Notes: generated from the letters alone by a model not told the origin. A stretch of 64,000 nucleotides of DNA from Rhizomys pruinosus (GCA_009823505.1 VZQC01001071.1:631679-695678); one strand, 5' to 3'; positions 11,614 through 23,535 are shown, numbered from the stretch's first letter. Numbers and translations: made by a program.

Positions 11614-11833
11614 GGAGCTGGAGAGATGGCTCTGTGGTTAAGAGCAATGGCTGCTCTTGCAGAGGAGCCATGTTTTGTTCCAGACACCCACACGATTGTT
11701 CACGACGCTCCGTAACTCGAGTTCTAGGGGATCCGACACACTCTTCTGGGCCTCTGCAGGCATTGTACACACATGATGCACTTATATACATGCAGGCAAA
11801 ATATACATGTAAAAATGAACCAGAAAATATTTT
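11614..11833 (+). mobile_element. B3/B2-type SINE
   Basis: Full tRNA-derived element: GGAGCTGGAGAGATGGCTCT, GTTAAGAGCAATGGCTGCTC, AGGGGATCCGACACACTCTT. Flanks AATTCCATTTTAA (11601-11613) and AATTCCATTTTTAA (11834-11847) form a near-perfect duplication. Confidence 0.88.
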
Positions 11834-11904
11834 AATTCCATTTTTAAATGTCTGACTATCTACATTCTAGTGTTTTTGAATGTACATATAAAGAAAAAAA
11901 TTGA

Positions 11905-12048
11905 AGGTAGCCAAGCGTGGTGGCACACACCTTTAGTCCCAGCAGAGAGGCACGTGGATCTCTGTGAGTTCAAGGCCAGCCTGGTCTACAGAATGAGTTC
12001 CAGGCCAGCTGGGGCTACAGGGAGACCCTGTCTCAAAAACACACACAA
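11905..12048 (+). mobile_element. B1 SINE
   Basis: CAAGCGTGGTGGCACACACC, GTTCAAGGCCAGCCTGGTCT, GGGAGACCCTGTCTCAAAAA. Confidence 0.93.
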
Positions 12049-12955
12049 AGATGAAGGTGAGATTATAGATTATTTTATCCCTTTTACTTTTCTATATTTT
12101 GAAATTTTTCTGTAATGTATACTTCATTGGTAAAAATGAAAAACTATTGATAATTAAGAGTTTCAGGAAATGATTTATTTGGGCTGTACAGGGACCTTTT
12201 GTTCTCACAGATGAGAAGAAAAGAAGGGAGAGGGCATGCTGCAGTTATAAGCATGTGCTTAGTCTAAAGAGAGGAAGTTAAGGGAGTTTACCCACAAGAG
12301 GATCTGTGTTCTCCAAAGTAGAAGTCATTTTTTTTTAATGAGACCCACTGTAGGGGTCTGTCTCCCCTGGACCACGGGATACGAGCTAGTCACCTTCTCT
12401 CTAGTGCATCTTCTTTGCCTCCACAAGAATGGACTTTCTATAACCCTAGTACATCAAAGTTGTCTACCAAACAGACTACTTGGACATTTGCCTGACGTGG
12501 CCCATTTGAGGATCGTGGGAACATGATGTTTCCACATCCCTCATCTGCCTTATGCAAAGGTATTAAGTTCTCTTTTTTTCTGTTTCTGTGTAAATTATTC
12601 GTATAGGCTGAACTGAATCTGTTCCTATGACTCTAAACTCAGGGATTAGTCATGTTGTAGATTTAATCTCAGCATTTCTTGAGTTCAGTAGGACAAGAGA
12701 AATCCTGTCTTGAAGCAGGCCCATCCACCATCTCCCCAGATACCTTCACCTCTTGCAGCTCCTCCATCCCCTTCTTGACATCCTGTCTTTCAGAAGAGGT
12801 CAGCTTACATTCATGCCCCCGTGGTATCACCATCTATGTCTAGTGGTCAGGATGGAATTTCTGTGAAACAATTGCAGGAAGGACTTTCAGGAACACCAAC
12901 TTCTCCCTCCACATGAACTTCTCCATGTCATTTATAAGCCTGGCAGGCCTCAACT
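12049..12955. other. Intronic sequence, nothing recognised
   Basis: Unique sequence with chance frames only. Confidence 0.5.
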
Positions 12956-13090
12956 CAGCTGAGCATCAAGGGCCTTCATGACTAGGCTCTGCCCACTCTC
13001 CCCCTCGCCTCCTGCCCTCCACTCACACTCAGATAAATCTCTTTTCCACACAGCTGCACATATTTTAACATGATCCAAAATCTCCTTTGC
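12956..13090 (+). mobile_element. Possible L2 LINE 3' fragment
   Basis: AAGGGCCTTCATGACTAGGC followed by CCCACTCTCCCCCTCGCC and a CCACTCACACTC stretch resembles the 3' region of the ancient mammalian L2 LINE. Short and diverged; not verifiable by eye. Confidence 0.35.
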
Positions 13091-13264
13091 CCGTTTCCTT
13101 GTGTACTGTATCAGAAGTTGTTTATGCTCTTCAATACAAAGGAGATGTCCAAAGGGAAATATTGATAATTCCTGCTCCATGTTCAGGTTTGTAACTGAAT
13201 TTTGGATTCTTTAGTTTTCTTGTTAGTTTGTTTAATTTCTGGGTTTTCTTAATTTTCTTAACCG

Positions 13265-13475
13265 GTGGGGGTTGGGCAGGGAATCGAACTTCCATCGTCT
13301 GGCCTGGCAGCCCAGTGCTTTCCCTGCTGAGTTATCTCACTGGCCCTGATTGGCTGCTTTGTTTTTCTGAGACAGGGTCTCACTCTGTAGCCCAGGCTGG
13401 TCTCAAAATTGAGGTAATCCTCCTGCCTCAGCCTCCTGAGTGTTGAAATTAAAGGCAAGTGTGGTGGTGTACTCA
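13265..13475 (-). mobile_element. ID plus B1 composite (B4-like)
   Basis: 13265-13345 is a reverse ID-like unit (GGGAATCGAACTTCCATCGT; GAGTTATCTCACTGGCCC). It is followed by reverse B1 text (TTCTGAGACAGGGTCTCACT to GAGTGTTGAAATTAAAGGC). Confidence 0.7.
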
Positions 13476-13787
13476 ATTCTTTGGGATTCGTTTTTATAAG
13501 AACAGGTATTAAGAATAATGTTAGACTGTTTAGTGATTTATTTCACTTGGCTGGGATCCAGGGGTACCAAGGAGAACAATAGCTGAATCTTAAGTGAAAA
13601 AAATAAGTTCATAATCTGGTTTGGGAAATATTATATACTAACGATAAATAATTAGGAATGAAGGATATAGAGAAAAGAGAATAATTTCCTATTTCTATAA
13701 GGAATGGGCATAGAAAGAATCATAACAGGCTATTAAATATGTATTTTGAAATAAGAGTTACCCACATAATTAATTCTTCTCTTATTC
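13476..13787. other. Intronic sequence, nothing recognised
   Basis: AT-rich, no feature. Confidence 0.5.
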
Positions 13788-13866
13788 TTTTGTGCTGGGG
13801 ATTAAATGCAGGGCCCTATGCATCCTAGGCAAGTGATCTATTACTGAGACACATCCCCTGCCCCAC
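13788..13866 (-). mobile_element. ID-like SINE
   Basis: TGTGCTGGGGATTAAATGCA to GAGACACATCCCCTGCCCCA is a reverse ID element, tRNA-derived. Confidence 0.7.
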
Positions 13867-14215
13867 GATCACTTGTTACTCTTAAACTTCAGGGAAAAAA
13901 GAATCTGTTATAAAATGTGATTATCACCTGTATCTTGGAAAATTCTCACAGAGCATATAAGCCTAAGGGATGATTACACAAAACATTCCTTTGGCGAAAG
14001 TTCCCTGAGGTCCAGAAGGATCACACTGGTGTCCTGAGAACTGAAAGAGACCCCTGGGGCTTTCCTTGTTTCAAACCAACTTCTTCTTGTTTAGAGTACA
14101 ACTTGATTTGGCTGGGTTTTGTTAGAACAGAGTTCCCCTTCTTAGGAAACCAATATTAAAACAAGTTTGAATGTTTCCACATACACATAAGTAAGCATTT
14201 CCCATTTTCTCCCAT

Positions 14216-14540
14216 TGTATTAGTGACCTTCCTTGTTGCTGTGACAGAATTCCTGGCAAATTAAGCAACTTAAGGAAGGGTTTACATTGGTTCATGATTG
14301 GCAAATGGAAACTCTCTGATCCAAAGTGTAAGGCTCTGATCACTACACCACAGAGTAGCCACTGGCTTGGGTAAACCCCACATGTGCTCTGTGAAGAGGA
14401 ATGAAGGAGGCATGCAAAGCAAAAACAAGCACTGGAGATGGGCTTCCAGGGAGGAGCGTGGTAGATGTCTATGTCTCTCCCAAGAGTCCTTCAAGCTATA
14501 GGGAACAGGGAGTGGGCCACATTTTGAAATGTAATCCAGT
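14216..14540 (+). mobile_element. URR1-like rodent interspersed repeat
   Basis: Begins TATTAGTGACCTTCCTTGTT GCTGTGACAGAATT. AAGGAAGGGTTTACATTGGT and the GAGTGGGCCACAT end parallel the copies at 28685 and 51005. Confidence 0.5.
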
Positions 14541-14712
14541 TACTCCTGTGCATGCTGTATGAAGCTACAGTGCATAATAAAGAATCCCCATGGAAAAAAA
14601 AAAAGAATCCCCATGAACAATGCACCCTGAGTTATTAGCTACTGCCACATGCCTGTTCAGTAATACACTGACTTCTCTTCCAGAGTCTATGATATGGTAT
14701 TTTTTCCAATAA

Positions 14713-14971
14713 TTTGTTAAATTTTTTTTAATTTTTTTTAATTTATCTATTTTTGTATGTGTATGAATGTACTGTCTGCATGTAGGTTTGTGCACCCGTG
14801 TCGTGCAATGCCGCAGAGGTCAGAAGAGGGTCTCGGATTCCCCTGGAACTGGAGTTCTCCTAGAATCGGAGTTACAGACGGCTCTTAGCCGCCATGTGGG
14901 TGCTGGGGATCGAGCCCAGGTCCTCTGCAAGAGCAGTCAGTGCTCTTAACCGCTAGGCTATCTCTCCAAAG
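14713..14971 (-). mobile_element. B2-type SINE, internally duplicated subfamily
   Basis: Reverse element from the T-rich tail to CTAGGCTATCTCTCCA. It carries the two tandem 17-bp units (here GGAACTGGAGTTCTCC and TAGAATCGGAGTT) that mark the subfamily also seen at 15504, 32478 and 55490. Confidence 0.92.
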
Positions 14972-15420
14972 AAATTCTTTGATCTATTCATCAATCTTTG
15001 TGTTCTTACATGATAATAGTGATCAACTCAAATAAAGGTTTGGAAAGGAGGTACAAACAGGTTCACTAGTGCAAAAGAGTATTGTTACATATTATATATG
15101 TTATATATATTACAGCGTTTCTCTAAAATATTTCATGAAACATTCCTTCCTTTGAAAATTAATTTTCATGCCTTTCCTTATGTGAAAATTTGCAATGTGT
15201 GCTAAGAACGCAGATTCCTTGGCCCCCTGCCTCAAGCCCTGCATTAGTCTAGGATTTTTTTTTCCATTTTAACTGTTTCCCTGGCAGTCCCAAGGCAGGT
15301 GTGTCAAAGTAGCATATGTTACTATCCTCTTGAGAAAGATGCAGTCAAAAGCATTCTCGCTCTCTTGCTCGCTCTCTTTCTCCTCTTCCCTTTGGAAATA
15401 GTTCTTTTTGTGAAGACATT

Positions 15421-15434
15421 GCGCCCTCTAGTGG
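15421..15434 (-). promoter_or_regulatory. Candidate CTCF-binding motif
   Basis: GCGCCCTCTAGTGG is the reverse complement of the classic CTCF core (CCACTAGAGGGCGC). The match is by eye; occupancy is unknown. Confidence 0.5.
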
Positions 15435-15503
15435 ACATTTTGGTAACTTTTTTTCTTGTTCCCCTACTTGCTCAAAAATATCTGTCATAAAAATATTGGC
15501 AGA

Positions 15504-15740
15504 GGGGCTGGAGAGATGGCTTAGCGGTTAAGAGCACTGACTGCTCTTACAGAGGACCCGGGTTCGATCCCCAGCACCCATGTGGCGGCCGAGAACCGTC
15601 TGAAACTCCAGTTCCAGGAGAACTCCAGTTCCAGGGGAATCCGACACCCTCTTCTGACCTCCGCGGCATTGCACGACACGGGTGCACAAACTTGCATGCA
15701 GACAGTACATTCATACACATACAGAAATAAATAAAAATTA
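15504..15740 (+). mobile_element. B2-type SINE, young, internally duplicated
   Basis: Intact A box region (GAGATGGCTTAGCGGTTAAG) and B box (GGGTTCGATCCCCAGC) of the Pol III promoter. Tandem AACTCCAGTTCCAGGAG/AACTCCAGTTCCAGGGG at 15604-15637. Perfect 15-bp duplication AAAAATATTGGCAGA at 15489-15503 and 15741-15755. Confidence 0.95.
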
Positions 15741-15755
15741 AAAAATATTGGCAGA

Positions 15756-16238
15756 AAACACTGAAGATACGAGGGAAAAGGTTATAAGACATTTTGCTTT
15801 GATAGCCTATAGTCCAACTTATGTACATTTATATATGCATGTGTATATAATGTGCATATATATTGTTTAAGAATTTTTAGGTAAAGTTGACTGACTACAA
15901 AATGCTAACAAAGGCCCTCCAATCACTTAAAAGTTCACAAATCTAGTTGTCCATGGGTGTGGAGGATGTGATGTAAATTATTGAAGTTGGATGAATATAA
16001 ACCAAATAGATGATGTGGGATTCAATAAAACTAACTTTGCTACAAAGAATTCAAAGAATAATTATAACTTTTTAAACCCTGCTATGAGATCAATAGAAGG
16101 TCTGTGAACCATATGGAGTTTTGTCTCACAAACCAAGTAGGATTACCTGGCTTACTTGCTGCCTTATGATGTCCTCATTATGAATACATAGTATATAATT
16201 CTAGCCACAACCTTACCAACAACAGACAGCATTGCAAG
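15756..16238. other. Intronic sequence, nothing recognised
   Basis: AT-rich, no exon or repeat. Confidence 0.5.
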
Positions 16239-16321
16239 CCTGGAGAGATAGCTCAGGGGTAGAGTGTTTGCCTGGCAGGTGTGAGACCCTAGGTTTGAGC
16301 CCCAACACCACAAATAAAAAG
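16239..16321 (+). mobile_element. ID SINE
   Basis: CCTGGAGAGATAGCTCAGGG, TAGAGTGTTTGCCTGGCAGG and GGTTTGAGCCCCAACACCAC match the tRNA-derived ID element, with a short A-tail. Confidence 0.8.
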
Positions 16322-17193
16322 AGATCGCATTGTTTTGCCAATTTTACCAAAGAGGGACCTGGGATGTGAAGTGGGCACATTACTTGCCCCTGGGTAGCCA
16401 AATCTCTTCTGTTCTCTGTCAACCTGGCCTGAGTCTGGAGTCACTTTGGCTCCAGTGACTCTCCAGGCCTGTGGCCTGCTGCTGTTATCCTGACTATTGA
16501 TGGGTCTGGCTCTGTGCTCACCCACGATTCCAGATCTCCTAATGCTTCCCCAGTGTTCTGTGCTCCCCTTGCTCTTCCCAGCATCCTCTAAGCTCTCCTG
16601 GCCTCTGCCTCTACCAATATCTTTGCGGTTACAGTTTCTCGTCTGCCGTTTGGCACTTGTCTATGCTTTAGCAGAGAACACCATGTACCTAGCAGCAGCC
16701 CTGAGTCATAATTCTTAGTAACAGACCCTTCCCACCATAGACTAATATAACAAGCTTAAGCTGCAGCACGTGCTTACCACTACCACTCTTGCTTGGACTA
16801 GGCACACCTTATATTTATTTCAACAACACTCCAGTTTTGTTACAAGTTCCGTGTGGTATCTTGCTTTTCTGTTCTAAGTGCAGAAGTCCAGCCATTGGTG
16901 TAACATGGACTCTTCTTGGTAAAATAGTATTTTGTTGGCTTCAAACATTTTTGAAAGCTAACATTGAAAGGATTCATGGACAAAAAGAATCCAAGTTACT
17001 TTTTGAGAAAAAGACCATTTGCTCTTATTTATTCATTCAGGGGTAGCACCATAGGGTTTGCGATTGCTGAGGTAGTCAGCACAGCTTGGATCTGCTTTGG
17101 GATGTTTAATCTCAATGACTTCCTGTGTTCTACTCCTCACATGGAAAACAAAAGCTTAATAGAAATGTAAACACATCGTATTAATATACCATG

Positions 17194-17195
<2 letters not shown>
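16322..17195. other. Intronic sequence, nothing recognised
   Basis: Unique sequence with several short frames and no splice-bounded exon. Confidence 0.5.
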
Positions 17196-17244
<49 letters not shown>

Positions 17245-17303
17245 AACTTAGGGCCTCATACATGCTTGGCAACCAGTCTAACACTGAGCTGTATCTTCAG
17301 CCT
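17196..17303 (-). repeat. (GT)n microsatellite joined to an ID-like fragment
   Basis: About 45 bp of GT (17196-17241) is followed by TTGAACTTAGGGCCTCATAC to GAGCTGTATCTTCAGCC, a reverse ID-type sequence. Confidence 0.8.
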
Positions 17304-17984
17304 TGGAATATTTGTGTCTTTTTTAACTTTCTATGAAAGGAAAACATGAAGTAGGGCATTTATAATAACCTGTGATATAATTTTCAGTCCTAACAGAAAA
17401 AGAAGACACTCTTACATATTCATTTAGATGATTCTACCTGTTCTATGTAAAGTAACTTACTAATTTACTTTCTTATCTATGTCCCTGTACTTAACAAAAA
17501 CAAACCATTGTACAATGCTATGAGATTTGATGTTCAGAGACTGACAGTTCTGCATGGTCAGATCCCATCTTCATCCCTCAGAGCTGGAATCAACATGGCG
17601 TGTTATTCTAGGTGAGGAAGTTGAAGTCTATTTGGGTGTAATGCTACCAGCTCCAAGTTATGACAAATGATAAATGCTTACCAAATTCTTTTTAGATTGC
17701 TGATACTATTCTGCATTTGCAACCATTAAATCACTTCAGCTCTACCAAGTAAAGTAGTCTGGTTTTGTCAGCACTTTAAATGTAAGAAAGTATGAGGACA
17801 GAGAATTACGGTAACCCAGGGACCTCATGCAGTACTTAGTGACTGAGCTAGAATTTGACCCCAGAACCCTCATAAGTAAACATGCCTTTGATCAAAGAAC
17901 GCTGCTAAACTGCACAGCAAGACCTGTGCGTGTGCATTGGGAAGTGGCTTGCTCCAAGTGATTGTTACATGGTCCTGTTAGATA
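17304..17984. other. Intronic sequence, nothing recognised
   Basis: No supported feature. Confidence 0.5.
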
Positions 17985-18312
17985 CCTGTCTCATTACTTG
18001 GACAAAAATACCTGTCAAACACAATTTAAGAAAGGAAGGATTTATTCTGGTTCACTGTTCAAGGGACATCAGGACAGCCAAGTTATGGGAAGCAGGAGCA
18101 GGAAGTGACTGTTTATATTGTGCTCACACACAGGAAGCATACAACAAAGAATACTTGTGCTGTTTATTCTATCCGGGAGGCCAGTCCATAGAGTCTTCCC
18201 ACATCAGTTAACACAATCTAAATAATCCCTCCTAGACATGCCCTGAGATTAGTTTTCATGGTGATTCTAAATCCTACAAAGGTAACAATCAAAATGAACT
18301 ATCACAGCACCC
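17985..18312 (+). mobile_element. URR1-like rodent interspersed repeat
   Basis: AAGGAAGGATTTATTCTGGT TCACTGTTCAAG and TGGTGATTCTAAATCCTACA near the end parallel the copy at 4020. Confidence 0.5.
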
Positions 18313-18770
18313 AACACTGAAAACTAATCATAAAGGCTCCCAGAACTGAGCTACTTTCATTATTATTCATTTCTTTGTTTGGATAATGCCCATTACTCAG
18401 TAGTTCAAGTGCAAAAAGAGACTCAAATTGTGTGGCAGCAGCGTGAGGTAACTGACTGGACATTCACAGCTATTCTTTATAGGAAAGTTTGTCAGTCGTT
18501 CTTCAGTAAGACAGCCAGCTGCTTGCAGTATCACCTTCACCCTAATTTCAACAACAATAACTACTTCTTCTGGTTCCAAATTAAGCCATGTGCAAAACTC
18601 TTCCCAAATGGCCACACAATGTTTCTATTTTGATTGGAAGTTTCACAGGTCCTTCAGGACATGAGCTTCATTCTTATTATTTCCACATAAAATTTCTTTG
18701 GGTGTGTTTCTTTACAATGCTGTATTACAAAACCCTTTCTCCTTTTGTTCCTGTTATCAAGAAGGAAAGA

Positions 18771-18773
<3 letters not shown>
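18313..18773. other. Intronic sequence, nothing recognised
   Basis: No supported feature. Confidence 0.5.

Positions 18774-18833
<60 letters not shown>
18774..18833. repeat. (CT)n microsatellite
   Basis: About 60 bp of TC/CT with one TTT interruption near its end. It produces artefactual Ser-Leu (+) and Arg-Glu (-) open frames. Confidence 0.97.
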
Positions 18834-19602
18834 AATGTACCTCCACACTGGACTGTGTTCAAAGATGCCAAACAATTATCAATGGTGGACACAAAGTGGA
18901 AGAGAAGGGAGATATTGGGAACTTATATGACAAACTCATAGAACATCTAAAGGTTTAACTCTTAGTGAGAGTGAAAAAATTATGCAGATATCTATTTGTA
19001 ATTCTGAAGAGGGTCAAGATCACGTCAGGTGTCCTTTCTAACTTGAATGTGACAGTAACTGCCTCAACTCATCACTGGCTTTAATCATTCTGGTGTTCCT
19101 GTTTTGTAGCAATGATCACGCTTACAGCCATTTCACTATACTACAGATCTCAAAAGGCTAGATTTCTCTTCTGGTGTTCTTAAACACATTGATGGGAGGC
19201 AAATGGTAAGCTATGGGCATAGGTGTGAATTTTCATCACAAGAGTTACTGCTCGTAAACATTCAGAGTTGGTTCCCTCCCAAGGTACTTGAAATTGATAA
19301 CTAACACAATTCTGTTTTAATAACCTTCCCTGTTTCTTCAATGCTAATTTGAAAAGTAAAATTTAAAAAGAAACTGCTTGTTTTAGTGATTGATGAACTA
19401 AATTATACATTATAGCCAAATTCTTCTGTCCACTCAGTATGTTCCCTTGACTGGTAATTAGTCTGTGAGAGAGGGTGACAAGCATTGCTTCTAGTGTACC
19501 CTCTGCCCAGACCACTCTGCTGCTTTGCAGGGGTCACTCCTTATGTGAGAAAGTTTCAAACTCTAGCTTGCATCATAGCTTGTTAAACTTAGATTACAGG
19601 GC
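18834..19602. other. Intronic sequence, nothing recognised
   Basis: No supported feature. Confidence 0.5.
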
Positions 19603-19765
19603 CAACAAGACAGATGAGTGGGTAAATATGCTTGCCCCCAAGCCTAAGGATCTGAGTTCTATTCCCAGAACCCACATGGTAGAAGAAGAGAACCAACTCC
19701 TGTAGTAATCCTGTGATCTCCACACCCATGCTGTGGCATGTGTCACACATTTGCTAAAAAATAAT
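19603..19765 (+). mobile_element. tRNA-derived SINE (B4/RSINE class)
   Basis: GCCAACAAGACAGATGAGTG, TGCTTGCCCCCAAGCCTAAG, CCCACATGGTAGAAGAAGAG and CTCCACACCCATGCTGTGGC follow the order of this SINE class. Confidence 0.65.
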
Positions 19766-20322
19766 TTTATCATTGATATTACAAGAACCTTACTGTCAAA
19801 CATTTCTAATTCAGTAGATTTGATGTGGAGCAGAGAACACTGGATTACTAAAACATTCCTAAGCCAATACTGGGCAGCACTTTTCAGAGTCACTGCTTCA
19901 CAAAAATGGAGAAACTTCTCCAACGTATCAAGTAACAGAATCTGTGAACAATGCACTTGGACTCCCCCACCGCATCTCATGCTTTGGGTCTAGCTGATGT
20001 AATGCATTTCAGACTCCCATGTTTTAGATATTATTTTGCTTGTATACAGCAAACTGCACAATAATATGACAGAAAAGTTCAGACAAATTTAAACAGTTAA
20101 AACACGGCTTTGCATTTATGCTGAGCAAATGAGATGACAGCAAAAATCTACACAGCCAGCTGGCTGGGCCCTCCTGGGCCAGGCTGGACAGAGCTCAGTA
20201 CCACAGTGCTACTAATGACTATTAGGGACCAGAGCTACCAGGTGGTGCTCATTTGATTTATTTGTCTATAGATTTCCTGAAAACCTGATATATAGGAGGG
20301 ACTCAGGAAGGAAAGGAGGAAC

Positions 20323-20324
<2 letters not shown>
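19766..20324. other. Intronic sequence, nothing recognised
   Basis: No supported feature. Confidence 0.5.

Positions 20325-20387
<63 letters not shown>
20325..20387. repeat. (GA)n microsatellite
   Basis: About 31 uninterrupted GA units. Confidence 0.97.
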
Positions 20388-20390
<3 letters not shown>

Positions 20391-20940
20391 CTGTGACTTG
20401 GCAAAGAAGTTCTACCTTATATATTTTGATATCATGTAAATAAATCTTTTCTTCTTCACTAGATTCAACAGTTTAAATATTTTTACTAGGCAGTGTCTTC
20501 AAAGTTTCTTTTATGACAGAATACCCACATAAGTAATTTAAATGAGGAAAGCTGACATTGTGCTGTAATTTTATTTAGCTGGAATAATGGAAATTTTCAC
20601 AGGAACAATGCTTCCATCAATTTATACAGTAGTTCATAAATCTTTTCAGAAAAACTTCCGCTTGTATATCTCTGAGGGGATAATAGAATTCGGTCTACTG
20701 TTTTGCTGTGGTTGTTTGGGGTTTCAGCAAGAGACCAAAGGGCAAGAACAATAAGAAGTACCAAAGACCAGGCGTTGTAAAGTCTAAAAACAAAGTCTGA
20801 GGCCCGCCGTGTAGAGGATCCTGAGGCTTCGAGGGACTGGCTTTGGAAACCTTAGCTCATGATCTATTTTGAAGGTGGAGAGGAGAAGAACTCAAAGACT
20901 TGCGTGGGACAGAGAGGAAAAGTGTAAAAACCGTAAAAGG
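20388..20940. other. Intronic sequence, nothing recognised
   Basis: No supported feature. Confidence 0.5.
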
Positions 20941-21260
20941 AGCCAGGCAGGAAGGCATCCTTTTGTCACCTCAGCACTCCAGAGAATGAAGCAGGAGAAC
21001 CATGAATTCAAGACCAGTCTGGGACGCCTAGCAGGATCCTGTCTAAAACATCAAACGAGATCTGGCCGGTCGGCTCAGTAGGTAAAGGTGATTCCTTCCA
21101 AGGCTGCGGACCTGAGTTCTAGCTCCAGGCCTCACAGGGTGGACGGAGAAAATGGATTCCAGAAAGTTATCCTCTGATTTACACATGTGTGCTGTGGCAT
21201 ACATGTGCACATAGACACACGTATGTGCACACATGCACGCACATACACACAATATGCAAT
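20941..21260 (+). mobile_element. Old B1-like unit followed by a tRNA-derived SINE
   Basis: 20941-21055 has AGCCAGGCAGGAAGGCATCC and AGACCAGTCTGGGACGCC. 21060-21260 has GCCGGTCGGCTCAGTAGGTA, GACCTGAGTTCTAGCTCCAG and a CACATGTGTGCTGTGGCATA tail rich in CA. Confidence 0.6.
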
Positions 21261-21587
21261 GTGTGATTTCTTTAATTAAAACATCAAACAAGCAAACAGT
21301 GGCCTTTGATGATTTGCATGTCTAACAAGGGCCTGGTGAGGATGCTGGTGGGATCGTACTATAGAGCACAGAGGTTCTGCTAGAGACGCAGACCTGGTTA
21401 TGCCACACATCCGCTACCATAGGCGTAAGTCACACATTGCTTTTGTAGTTGGGCAGCAGAGATGAATGTTGGATGAATTGCCATGGTTTTTCACTTTCTT
21501 ATCAAAGAAGTCTTTAAAATGAGCCAAGCTACTGAATCCCAACATTGCAAACACTGTCATAACATGCTTGTTAAAATAGGATTTTAA

Positions 21588-21736
21588 GCCGGGCATGGCG
21601 GCGCACACCTTTAATCCTAGCACTCGGGAGGCAGAGGCAGGCAGATCTTTGTGAGTTCAAGGCCAGCCTGGTCTACAGAGTGAGTTCCAGGACAGCTGGG
21701 ACTACAGGGAGACCCTGTCTCGAAAAATACCAAAAC
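21588..21736 (+). mobile_element. B1 SINE, well preserved
   Basis: GCCGGGCATGGCGGCGCACA through GGGAGACCCTGTCTCGAAAA retains CpGs, suggesting a recent insertion. Perfect duplication AATAGGATTTTAA at 21575-21587 and 21737-21749. Confidence 0.96.
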
Positions 21737-21866
21737 AATAGGATTTTAATCCCTGCCTTTTGCATTTACTCGTCACTATGGAAGCTTGCAAACCTTATTG
21801 ATACACAAACCTAAACAGATCAATCCCCTGGATTGCTCCATGGGGGCGTGCAATAACGTCTTCGTG

Positions 21867-21881
21867 CAGCAGAGGGAGCTG
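21867..21881 (+). promoter_or_regulatory. Candidate CTCF-like motif
   Basis: CAGCAGAGGGAGCTG resembles the CTCF core in the forward orientation with one weak position (A for C in GGGCGC). Confidence 0.3.
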
Positions 21882-22135
21882 TGGCACTGCATTCGATCTG
21901 CCCAGAACAAGGACTATGAACCTTTCCTGTGAGAATTTATAAAAATGTGAAAGGCTCGTGGTCCAGTGGTCATCTTGCTCTCCGTTTCTCCTTAAAATCT
22001 CACTTCTAAGGTCACTTGCATCTGATAACTTTTGAGCCTCTACTGTCTGGCACTGGAGTCTACAAATGATTTGGTCCGTTACTATCAGCTCTTCTGGTAT
22101 TTTTTTGAGACTCGTTGATTTTTTTTTTTTTTTTT

Positions 22136-22136
22136 N
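22136..22136. other. Ambiguous base (N) after a poly-T run
   Basis: A single N ends a long run of T at 22120-22135, probably an unresolved homopolymer or a patched assembly join. Confidence 0.9.
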
Positions 22137-22149
22137 CGATCAGATCCGC

Positions 22150-22341
22150 AGTAGGAAAAAAGCTGGATGTCCTGCTCACACTCAATCCAGTGCTGTGGGA
22201 GCAAAGACCAGAGGATCACTGGGGCTTGCTGCTAGATCCAGTGTCAAGAGAATGAGGCAGAGATAATGGAGCACGACACCCAATGTCTTCTGGCCTCTGT
22301 GTTCACATAGACTTGCACACCTGCATTCACATGTATGTGTA

Positions 22342-22383
<42 letters not shown>
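22150..22383 (+). mobile_element. RSINE1-type SINE with (AT)n tail
   Basis: CCAGTGCTGTGGGAGCAAAG, GGATCACTGGGGCTTGCTGC and CGACACCCAATGTCTTCTGG match RSINE1 order. The end has turned into (AT)n at 22346-22381. Confidence 0.65.
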
Positions 22384-22384
<1 letters not shown>

Positions 22385-23535
22385 CCGGAAGAGTGCAGAT
22401 CTCTGAATACAAAAAACTGCTTTTCTGCACAATTTTGCATTTTTTTTAAATTTGGTGACATTGAACATTGGAGCAATTTGAGGGCCATTTATCAAATTAC
22501 AAAGCTATTGCCAAATGATCATATTCTTTGATTTATATGATATTCATATTAACATTACCATAAACCACAGCCGATTTACGATCAATCTTTCACAGAAATG
22601 ATGCCCAAGTTTTGCTAAAAACCAAAGTAATGCTGAGATCAAGTCAATGATGTTTAATTCAAGCTACTGTCTGTAGCAAAAGGCCTGCTTATTTGCTAGC
22701 CAACTTAACATTGTTAACTTTTCCTTCAATACTAGGAATAATATGTAAGAAATTTATGAAAAAAATAGTATAGGAAAAAAATAGAAAATGTTAATTGGCC
22801 CTTATAAACTCCTACAAGGCAAAGTGATGTCTGGCCAGTGAGAAGATTGGGGGTGGGGGGACAGTGTTCGAAGAACACTGTCAGTTCCGTCACAAGCTGG
22901 CAAGCTCTCAGAAGCATTCTCCAAGTCAAATGGCAAGGTCTCAACTCTCAGCTAAGAAGAGAAGGTAGGAAGTATATGATTCTATCCTCACATGAATCAC
23001 ACGTGACAGCCAGTAGCAGACCCCTGGGAAATGATGGCTTCATGAGATAAGGCTTTATCTTCCTTGCACGCAACAGGATAACCAAGGGCTAGCTGCTGCT
23101 AACTGGGCACCAGGTCCCTTCAGTTCAAAGAAGTTTTCAGACACTGTTTCTGGTAATTATGACAGCCAGGCAGCAAAGCGAAAAAACAAAGACAGGGATC
23201 CAAACTCCTATATCCAGGAGTCGCATCTACAGCCTTAAAACTTGTACAATATTATAAAACGACCTCATTCCTAATACCGTAAGAGAAGGGCTGCCCAAAC
23301 AGTAATAGCTTGGTTTAATTCATTTGAAGACTAGAAAACTATTTCATATATTTGAGTTATACTTTATTCTATGTTATTTCCTATCTCTTAAAATGCAGAG
23401 ATGCTCTTGAATATGACAGTATTCTGTTAAATTGCAAACGTGCAATGTCTACTTGACCTTGGAGACGCTTGCGAGGGAAAAAGCAAAATTTTCTAGTTAT
23501 AAACTCCATTTCGAGTGATTCCTTTCTGTTTACAG
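22384..23535. other. Intronic sequence before the MARCHF1 exon
   Basis: Unique sequence ending in the acceptor polypyrimidine tract at about 23518-23535. No repeat recognised. Confidence 0.6.

Larger units (their letters stand above)
1..23535 (+). other. MARCHF1: MARCHF1 intron upstream of the penultimate coding exon (partial)
   Basis: No exon resembling the RING-CH or linker part of MARCHF1 was found here, so the segment is read as one intron whose donor lies before the window. It ends with a pyrimidine-rich acceptor, TTTCTGTTTACAG, directly before the exon at 23536. Content is AT-rich unique sequence plus the repeats listed separately. Confidence 0.8.

Noticed and set aside
11121..11855. 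244-residue open frame
   Set aside because: It spans unique intronic sequence and then runs through a B3 SINE (from 11614). No splice structure or homology.
16239..16321. tRNA gene
   Set aside because: tRNA-like boxes belong to an ID SINE; no complete cloverleaf and an A-tail is present.
18588..18958. Ser-Leu-rich (+) and Arg-Glu-rich (-) open frames
   Set aside because: Artefacts of the (CT)n microsatellite at 18774-18833.
1..23535. Search for the MARCHF1 RING-CH exon
   Set aside because: No segment encodes the Cys/His zinc ligands or the linker expected before WEKLQM; the exon must be upstream of the window.
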